Source: CAZILN01 sp964540005 (lineage in GTDB: Bacteria > Bacteroidota > Bacteroidia > Bacteroidales > SM23-62). From it: 11,290 bases of DNA. Shown one piece after another: positions 6,203 to 11,290 of this stretch; position 1 is the stretch's first letter, and every line of letters begins with the position of its first letter. The notes below the pieces were generated by a model. It was not told where the DNA came from. It saw nothing but the letters and a program-made list of their open reading frames with translations, and ran no database searches. The stretch is from assembly GCA_964540005.1 (NCBI GenBank), contig CAZILN010000125.1:1-11290 (forward strand), in the 5' to 3' direction. Made by a program: the position numbers and the translations under genes.

Positions 6203-6955
6203 TTAGTGGTTATTCTCTTCCCTTATCCAGTCGTAACCTTTTTCTTCCAGTTCAAGTGCCAGCTCTTTCCCGCTTGACTTGACAATTTTCCCATCATACA
6301 GGACATGAACAAAGTCAGGGATGATATAGTCAAGCAATCGCTGATAATGAGTGATAACAAGTACGGCATTGTCCTTATTTTTAAGTTTATTCACGCCGTT
6401 TGCCACAATACGGAGTGCATCAATATCCAATCCCGAATCAGTTTCATCCAGGATAGCCAGTGTAGGTTCAAGCATGGCCATCTGGAAGATCTCGTTTTTC
6501 TTTTTCTCTCCACCGCTGAAACCTTCATTTACCGAGCGGTTGGTAAGCTGCGAATCAATTTCAACAAGGTCTTTCTTTTCCCTCATGAATTTCAAGAAAT
6601 CGGCTGCTGAAAGAGGCTCCTGTCCCCGGAATTTTCTCTGTTCATTAACGGCGGTTTTCATGAAATTAACCATACTGACGCCGGGAATTTCAACGGGATA
6701 CTGGAATCCCAGGAAAATTCCCTTACGAGCCCTGTCTTCGGGAGACAAATCAAGTAGGTCTTCACCCTGGTATGTTATACTGCCGCGGGTTATTTCCATC
6801 ATCTCACGGCCTGCCAGGGTGGAGGCCAGGGTGCTTTTCCCCGACCCGTTTGGTCCCATAATGGCATGTACCTCACCCGCATTAATAGTCAGATTGATAT
6901 CAGACAGGATCTGCTTCCCATGTATATTTACCCGTAAATTCTTAATTGTAAGCAT
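6203..6955 (-). CDS. sufC: Fe-S cluster assembly ATPase SufC
   Basis: SufC is the soluble ABC-type ATPase that dimerises within SufBCD and drives the scaffold's conformational change. The 250 residues are standard. All motifs are intact: Walker A GPNGSGKS (34-41), Q-loop at GFQYPVEIPGVS (83-94, the SufC-specific form), signature FSGGEKKKNEI (146-156), Walker B LAILDE (166-171), D-loop SGLD and the switch His203 in ITHYQRLL. The signature with three lysines and 'NEGFSGGEKKKNE' separates SufC from transporter ATPases. A purine-rich AAAGAGAGA before the ATG at 6955 is a reasonable ribosome binding site and fixes the start. It lies 52 bases after sufB and 3 bases before sufD. Confidence 0.96.
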   Translation of the reverse strand: MLTIKNLRVNIHGKQILSDINLTINAGEVHAIMGPNGSGKSTLASTLAGREMMEITRGSITYQGEDLLDLSPEDRARKGIFLGFQYPVEIPGVSMVNFMKTAVNEQRKFRGQEPLSAADFLKFMREKKDLVEIDSQLTNRSVNEGFSGGEKKKNEIFQMAMLEPTLAILDETDSGLDIDALRIVANGVNKLKNKDNAVLVITHYQRLLDYIIPDFVHVLYDGKIVKSSGKELALELEEKGYDWIREENNH

Positions 6956-7007
6956 TCTCTCTTTCTATTTTTTTTGCGAATCTGTTATTTTCAAATTTGT
7001 GAATTTC

Positions 7008-8489
7008 CTATCCTACGCTGCCTTCCAGGCTGATCTGGAGCAGCTTCTGTGCCTCCACGGCAAACTCCATGGGAAGTTTGTTAAGCACCTCCTTGGCGTA
7101 TCCATTGACTATCAGATTGATAGCGCTTTCCATATCTATCCCTCTCTGGTTACAATAGAAGATCTGATCTTCACTTATTTTAGAGGTGGTGGCCTCGTGC
7201 TCAACAATCGCCGTACTATTGTCCACCTCTATATAAGGGAAGGTATGGGCCCCGCACTTATCTCCCAGCAACAGGGAATCACACTGTGAGAAATTACGTA
7301 CCCCGCTTGCATTTTTCAGGATTTTCACCAGTCCCCGGTATGAGTTCTGGCTCAGCCCGGCAGAGATGCCTTTCGAAACAATGGTACTGCTGGAATTTTT
7401 TCCTATATGCATCATTTTTGACCCGGTATCAGCCTGCTGATGGTTGTTGGTGACTGCCACTGAATAGAATTCACCCACACTGTGGTTCCCTTTGAGTATG
7501 CAGCTTGGGTATTTCCATGTAATAGCCGAACCGGTCTCCACCTGTGTCCAGGAAATTTTGGAATAATCACCCTTGCAGATCCCACGCTTGGTGACAAAAT
7601 TATAGATCCCGCCTTTTCCGTCCTTATCTCCCGGGTACCAGTTCTGAACGGTAGAATATTTTACTTCCGCTTTCCTCATTGATACAATCTCAACTACCGC
7701 AGCATGCAATTGGTTCTCATCCCGCATGGGAGCGGTGCATCCTTCAAGGTAACTAACATAACTTTCCTCATCGGCAATGAGCAGGGTCCTTTCGAACTGC
7801 CCCGTATTGGCAGCGTTGATCCGGAAATATGTGGACAACTCCATCGGACAACGCACCCCCCTGGGTATGTAACAGAAGGAACCGTCGCTGAAGACTGCTG
7901 AATTAAGGGCAGCAAAATAATTATCGGTATACGGGACAACACTGCCCAGGTATTTTTTTACCAGGTCCGGATGATTCCGGACGGCATCGCTGAAGGAACA
8001 GAATATAATCCCCAGTTCAGCCAGTGTTTCGGAAAAAGTTGTCTTAACCGATACACTGTCCATAACCGCATCCATGGCGACTCCGGTCAGCCGTTTTTGC
8101 TCATCCAGGGAGATCCCAAGCTTTTCAAAAGTCTCGAGTAGTTGCGGATCTATTTCATCAAGATTTTCCGGCGAGGCCTTTTGTTTGGGAGCGGCATAAT
8201 AAATAATATCCTGGTAGTTGATCTCGGGTATCTTCAGGTGAGCCCATTCGGGCATTTTCATCGTCTCCCAGTATTGGAATGATTTTAGCCTCCATTCAAG
8301 CAACCATTCAGGTTCATCCTTCTTGGCCGAGATCATCCTGACAATCTCCTCGTTCAGGCCTTTTGGAATCGACTCGATCTCAATATCAGTATAGAACCCG
8401 TACTTGTATTCACTCTGTGTTACATCCTTGAGTATCCTGTCCTGATCCGATTTCTTATTGTTCTCTCTTTCCTTCATATAATCAAGCAT
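7008..8489 (-). CDS. sufB: Fe-S cluster assembly scaffold protein SufB
   Basis: SufB is the scaffold subunit on which the nascent cluster forms with SufC and SufD. The length is 493 residues, close to the E. coli protein (495). The conserved C-terminal half includes RNFSQCDSLLLGDKCGAHTF with Cys403 (E. coli Cys405, sulfur acceptor) and VEHEATTSKISEDQIFY with His431 (E. coli His433), and the ending QKLLQISLEGSVG is typical. The middle carries GCTAPMRDENQLHAAVVEI and VQNWYPGDKDGKGGIYNFVTKRG, both family markers. Two in-frame starts exist (ATG at 8489 and at 8477); the first is preferred because an AAGG lies shortly before it. It is the first gene of the operon and is preceded by a promoter and a perfect dyad, which suggests that the whole operon is controlled here. 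Confidence 0.96.
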   Translation of the reverse strand: MLDYMKERENNKKSDQDRILKDVTQSEYKYGFYTDIEIESIPKGLNEEIVRMISAKKDEPEWLLEWRLKSFQYWETMKMPEWAHLKIPEINYQDIIYYAAPKQKASPENLDEIDPQLLETFEKLGISLDEQKRLTGVAMDAVMDSVSVKTTFSETLAELGIIFCSFSDAVRNHPDLVKKYLGSVVPYTDNYFAALNSAVFSDGSFCYIPRGVRCPMELSTYFRINAANTGQFERTLLIADEESYVSYLEGCTAPMRDENQLHAAVVEIVSMRKAEVKYSTVQNWYPGDKDGKGGIYNFVTKRGICKGDYSKISWTQVETGSAITWKYPSCILKGNHSVGEFYSVAVTNNHQQADTGSKMMHIGKNSSSTIVSKGISAGLSQNSYRGLVKILKNASGVRNFSQCDSLLLGDKCGAHTFPYIEVDNSTAIVEHEATTSKISEDQIFYCNQRGIDMESAINLIVNGYAKEVLNKLPMEFAVEAQKLLQISLEGSVG

Positions 8490-8496
8490 TCAGGCC

Positions 8497-8519
8497 TTAT
8501 TTAGAATAAATCTAAATAA
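8497..8519. promoter_or_regulatory. Perfect 9-bp inverted repeat at the sufB transcription start, probable operator
   Basis: TTATTTAGA (8497-8505) and TCTAAATAA (8511-8519) are exact inverted copies around the spacer ATAAA. The dyad begins 8 bases upstream of the sufB start codon and ends 3 bases downstream of the sufB -7 box, so it covers the expected transcription start, a classic place for repressor binding. The TTTAGA-N5-TCTAAA core has the general shape of DtxR/MntR/IdeR-type metal-regulator boxes (TTAG...CTAA), but the family is only inferred. An RNA hairpin in the short leader is another reading. Confidence 0.6.
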
Positions 8520-8522
8520 ATA

Positions 8523-8555
8523 CAAAGATAGTAAAACTATTTAAATTTTGGCAAT
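8523..8555 (-). promoter_or_regulatory. Bacteroidota-type promoter of the suf operon
   Basis: On the minus strand TATCTTTG (8530 down to 8523) matches the -7 consensus TAnnTTTG exactly. ATTG (8555-8552) lies 21 bases upstream, a three-of-four match to the -33 element TTTG at roughly the expected spacing. Transcription would start near 8513-8518 and give a leader of about 25-30 bases before sufB. Confidence 0.6.
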
Positions 8556-8593
8556 TTTGTTTCGGCAACAGGCAATACAAAGAAATTAGAAAT

Positions 8594-9631
8594 ATGGCAA
8601 AAAAAGGCAAAATAACTGAATTATCAGAATTGGGAGAATTCAAATTGATTGAACATCTGACATCTGATATTAAATTATATAATAAAAGCAGCCTGAAAGG
8701 GATAGGGGATGATGCAGCAGTAATAGCATGCGGTGATGAATTACAGGTTCTGACAACCGATATGCTTGTTGAGGGCATCCACTTCAGCCTGGTATATACC
8801 CCTCTGAAACACCTGGGATATAAAGCCGTGATAGTGAACCTCTCGGATGTATATGCCATGAATGCACACCCCCGGCAAATAACCGTTTCTCTGGCTGTAT
8901 CAGGTAAGTTCAGCCTTGAAGCACTGGAAGACCTGTATGCCGGGATCAAACTGGCCTGTAAAAAATACAATGTTGACCTGGTGGGCGGGGATACTACTTC
9001 CTCGCTGAGTGGATTGATAATCTCTGTGACTGCAACAGGAATGGTAAGCAAAGACAGGATCACCTACAGGAATACTGCCGGGAAGAACGATCTTATCTGT
9101 GTGACCGGGGACCTGGGAGCTGCCTATGCAGGCCTTCAGTTGCTGGAGCGTGAAAGACAGATCTATGAATCAGACGCCGGCTTAAAACCGGATCTGGCAA
9201 AATATCCTTATGTACTGGAGAGACAGCTGAAACCGGAAGCAAGGAAGGATATTATAGAGGAGCTGGAAAAATCCTTCATTGTCCCTTCCTCGATGATAGA
9301 CCTTTCAGACGGACTTTCATCTGACCTGCTTCATCTATGCAAACAGTCAGACAGGGGGTGCAGGATCTTCCAGGATAAAATTCCCATTGATAAGGAAACC
9401 GAAGACCTGGCCAATGAGCTCAACATCGAACCATTCATCTGTGCCCTGAACGGGGGTGAGGATTATGAGCTACTGTTTACCGTACCTGTTTCTGTCTTTG
9501 ACCGGATCAAATTAATCGGAGATGCCTTCATAATAGGGCATATGACGGATCCCGGTGAAGGATGCAAATTCGTCACACGTGAAGGGAATGAGATCGTGTT
9601 GACTGCACAGGGATGGGATGCCATGCAATAG
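8594..9631 (+). CDS. thiL: Thiamine-monophosphate kinase ThiL
   Basis: ThiL phosphorylates thiamine monophosphate with ATP to give thiamine diphosphate, the active cofactor, in the cytosol. The 345 residues show the whole PurM/AIR synthase-like fold: GIGDDAAVI (36-44), TTDMLVEGIHF (54-64), VNLSDVYAMNAHPRQ (81-95), GGDTTSS (131-137), GDLGAAYAGLQLL (172-184), MIDLSDGLSSDL (234-245) and GGEDYELLF (287-295). These Asp-rich motifs bind Mg2+ and the phosphates. The ATG at 8594 follows an A-rich stretch with little Shine-Dalgarno sequence. The gene is divergent from sufB with 104 bases between, and converges on lpxA with 32 bases between and no obvious hairpin. No other de novo thiamine genes are in the window. 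No reliable TAnnTTTG box was found for it. Confidence 0.95.
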   Translation: MAKKGKITELSELGEFKLIEHLTSDIKLYNKSSLKGIGDDAAVIACGDELQVLTTDMLVEGIHFSLVYTPLKHLGYKAVIVNLSDVYAMNAHPRQITVSLAVSGKFSLEALEDLYAGIKLACKKYNVDLVGGDTTSSLSGLIISVTATGMVSKDRITYRNTAGKNDLICVTGDLGAAYAGLQLLERERQIYESDAGLKPDLAKYPYVLERQLKPEARKDIIEELEKSFIVPSSMIDLSDGLSSDLLHLCKQSDRGCRIFQDKIPIDKETEDLANELNIEPFICALNGGEDYELLFTVPVSVFDRIKLIGDAFIIGHMTDPGEGCKFVTREGNEIVLTAQGWDAMQ

Positions 9632-9663
9632 TATATGTAAACGGTATCTTGCCTGCTTATTGA

Positions 9664-10476
9664 TCAGCCCCCGACATAGTTATATTTATCATCAGTTCCC
9701 CTTTCGAGTGATTTGATGATACCTCTTTTGGAAGCTTTGATAAATTCAAGGATCTCATCCTTGGCCGGTTGAGCTTCGAATGTCTTTTCAATGTATTCAA
9801 CCGCTTGTGTAGTATTCATCTTTTCCTGGTAGATGATACGGTAGATTTCATGGATCACGTCAATTTCATCCTTTGTAAACTCTCTCCTCTTCAGGCCAAT
9901 GTAGTTGATGCCCTGGTAAACCACAGGGATGCCGGCTACCCGGAGATATGGAGGAATATCTGACAGAATCCCGCTCATTCCGGAGATCATTACATGTTTC
10001 CCTATACGGCAGAACTGATGGATGAAACATCCGCCGCCTACAATGGTCCAGTCGTCAATATGAACTTCACCGGCCACTTGCACAGCGTTGGCCATAACAC
10101 AATTGTCCCCGATCAGGCAGTCATGAGCAATATGGGTATAGGCCATAAGGAGGCAGTTATCGCCGACGACTGTTTTGAGCTTGGATTTAGTACCCCTGTT
10201 TATTGTAACAAATTCACGAATGGTAGTGTTATTACCAATTTCGACAGTGCTGTATTCACCCTCATATTTCATATCCTGGGGGATGGCACAAATAACGGCA
10301 CTCGGGAAAATATTGCAATTACTTCCGATCCTGGCACCATCCATGATCACGGCATTGGATCCTATCCAGGTTCCTGATCCGATCTCTACATCTCCATAGA
10401 TGGAAGCAAATGGATCGATCCTAACATTATCTGCAATTTTAGCGTCTGGGTGAATGGAAGAAAGGGCTTGGTTCAT
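9664..10476 (-). CDS. lpxA: UDP-N-acetylglucosamine acyltransferase LpxA
   Basis: LpxA transfers a 3-hydroxyacyl chain from acyl-ACP to UDP-GlcNAc, the first step of lipid A synthesis. The 270 residues show a left-handed beta-helix of hexapeptide repeats (for example IGSGTWIGSNAVI) followed by a helical C-terminus. The catalytic base is His118 in THIAHDC (E. coli His125), and His153 in HQFC matches E. coli His160. IGLKRREF before the C-terminal helices is the family signature. Gly166 aligns with E. coli Gly173 of the acyl-chain ruler, which fits a long hydroxyacyl donor. I chose the ATG at 10476; a TTG directly before it is less likely. It begins 3 bases after the lpxC-fabZ stop, so the genes are probably translationally coupled. 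Confidence 0.95.
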   Translation of the reverse strand: MNQALSSIHPDAKIADNVRIDPFASIYGDVEIGSGTWIGSNAVIMDGARIGSNCNIFPSAVICAIPQDMKYEGEYSTVEIGNNTTIREFVTINRGTKSKLKTVVGDNCLLMAYTHIAHDCLIGDNCVMANAVQVAGEVHIDDWTIVGGGCFIHQFCRIGKHVMISGMSGILSDIPPYLRVAGIPVVYQGINYIGLKRREFTKDEIDVIHEIYRIIYQEKMNTTQAVEYIEKTFEAQPAKDEILEFIKASKRGIIKSLERGTDDKYNYVGG

Positions 10477-10479
10477 CAA

Positions 10480-11290
10480 TTATCTGTTTTTTACGATTTG
10501 GGCCATCAGATCTCCTTCAGCAGCCAGATTATCTCCCACAAAAACCTGTCCGTACATGCGGGCAATCCCACGACGGATCGGTTCAAGAAGGTCCATCTGG
10601 ATCACCAGTGTATCACCAGGGACAACCTTTCTTTTGAATTTGGCATTCTCGATCTTGAGGAAATAGGTACTGAAGTTCTCCGGGTCGGGCACCGTATTGA
10701 GGACAAGGATCCCTCCGACCTGGGCCATGGCTTCGACCTGCAGCACGGCAGGCATTATCGGTTCACCGGGGAAATGTCCCGCGAAAAATCCTTCGGTGAT
10801 GGTTACACATTTGACTCCGACCACGGTCTTTTCATCCAGATGGAGGATCTTATCCACAAGCAGAAAGGGATGCCTGTGGGGAAGTCTTTTCATTATGTCA
10901 TTGACATCCAGTATGTGTTTGTTTATGTCAAATTTTGGGGCCTTTTTCTTAAGCTTATCTTTCTTTATGATATTCCTTACCTCCCTGGCAAAAAGGTTAT
11001 TGGCATAGTGCCCGGGCCTGGTGGCAATTATCTTTCCCTGGACTGACTGTCCGATGAGTGCAAGGTCACCGATAAGGTCGAGTAATTTATGGCGGGCTGC
11101 CTCATTACTGTAATTCAGTTTTACATTATTGAGGATCCCTTCCGGCTGAACTTTGATCTTGGGTTTGTGAAACAACTCTGCAAGGCGGTCCAGTTCTTCC
11201 TGGGATACCTTTTTATCGATGATTACAATGGCATTGTCGACATCACCGCCTTTAATGAGATTATTCTTCAGCAGGAACTCCAGCTCATGG
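10480..11290 (-). CDS. lpxC/fabZ: Bifunctional LpxC-FabZ fusion (C-terminal part, cut by window edge)
   Basis: The frame is open to the right edge; 269 codons are visible. The first part is the end of LpxC, the zinc deacetylase that commits UDP-GlcNAc derivatives to lipid A: FLLKNNLIKGGDVDNAIV, NEAARHKLLDLIGDLALIG with the zinc ligands His and Asp (E. coli His238 and Asp242), and ATRPGHYANN with the catalytic His (E. coli His265). After a lysine-rich linker (KKDKLKKKAPK) comes a complete FabZ, the 3-hydroxyacyl-ACP dehydratase: LPHRHPFLLVDKI, GHFPGEPIMPAVLQVEAMAQ with the catalytic His and Glu, and FKRKVVPGDTL. Fusion of these two enzymes is known in Bacteroidota. Both use 3-hydroxyacyl-ACP-related pools, so the link balances lipid A and phospholipid synthesis. 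A TTG at 11175 is internal, not the start. lpxA follows 3 bases later. Confidence 0.96.
   Translation of the reverse strand, partial: HELEFLLKNNLIKGGDVDNAIVIIDKKVSQEELDRLAELFHKPKIKVQPEGILNNVKLNYSNEAARHKLLDLIGDLALIGQSVQGKIIATRPGHYANNLFAREVRNIIKKDKLKKKAPKFDINKHILDVNDIMKRLPHRHPFLLVDKILHLDEKTVVGVKCVTITEGFFAGHFPGEPIMPAVLQVEAMAQVGGILVLNTVPDPENFSTYFLKIENAKFKRKVVPGDTLVIQMDLLEPIRRGIARMYGQVFVGDNLAAEGDLMAQIVKNR

Noticed and set aside
6992..6999. Palindrome CAAATTTG between sufB and sufC, similar to the core of the toxin-antitoxin palindrome
   Set aside because: An 8-bp A+T-rich palindrome is expected by chance, and no promoter box accompanies it.
6351..7289. Open frame of 312 codons on the plus strand, opposite sufC and the end of sufB
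   Set aside because: It lies wholly over two genes with intact, well-known motifs, and its translation is low-complexity (runs of Ser and Phe) with no recognisable domain. It is a reverse-strand shadow.
8512..9063. Open frame of 183 codons on the minus strand, opposite the start of thiL
   Set aside because: It covers the sufB promoter and the thiL coding region and resembles no family. It is a shadow of thiL codon use.
10450..11046. Open frame of 198 codons on the plus strand, opposite fabZ
   Set aside because: It is antisense to the complete FabZ domain and has no recognisable motif.
1..11290. CRISPR arrays, tRNA or rRNA genes, insertion sequences, phage genes or an unknown multi-gene defence system
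   Set aside because: No repeated spacer pattern, RNA gene, transposase or terminal inverted repeats were seen, and nearly all the sequence is taken up by recognisable housekeeping genes plus one toxin-antitoxin pair.

Overview
The window looks like a chromosomal segment from a member of the Bacteroidota. The clearest signs are a single polypeptide joining the end of LpxC to FabZ directly upstream of lpxA (a known hallmark of that phylum), a TAnnTTTG-type promoter in front of sufB, and mostly weak Shine-Dalgarno sequences. The order or genus cannot be set from the sequence alone.

Layout from left to right. At 1-565 (minus) is the N-terminal part of an exported PQQ-type beta-propeller protein, cut by the window edge. 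It diverges from a yjbQ/UPF0047 gene (750-1154, plus), which converges through a hairpin on queG (1207-2067 or longer, minus). A RelE/ParE-type toxin-antitoxin pair (2161-2642, minus) lies directly upstream of queG. Next comes a complete SUF iron-sulfur cluster operon, all on the minus strand, in transcription order sufB, sufC, sufD, sufS, sufE and a DUF59/SufT-like gene (8489 down to 2750). sufB is divergent from thiL (8594-9631, plus). thiL converges on lpxA (9664-10476, minus), which follows the lpxC-fabZ fusion (10480 to beyond the right edge, minus).

The SUF genes form a functional unit: SufS and SufE supply sulfur, SufB, SufC and SufD form the scaffold, and the DUF59 protein probably helps cluster maturation. 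QueG, which needs two 4Fe-4S clusters, lies downstream on the same strand and may once have followed this operon directly. thiL and yjbQ both touch thiamine phosphate chemistry, but they are separated by the suf block. lpxC-fabZ and lpxA carry out early lipid A synthesis and fatty acid dehydration.

The content is mostly core housekeeping, and I found no convincing new multi-gene system. The points most worth a second look are: a perfect 9-bp inverted repeat placed where the sufB transcript should start, a probable repressor site; the toxin-antitoxin pair set between the suf genes and queG; and queG itself, whose conserved N-terminus runs up to the toxin stop codon without any ATG, GTG or TTG. 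No gene-free stretch exceeds 300 bases; the longest is 566-749.
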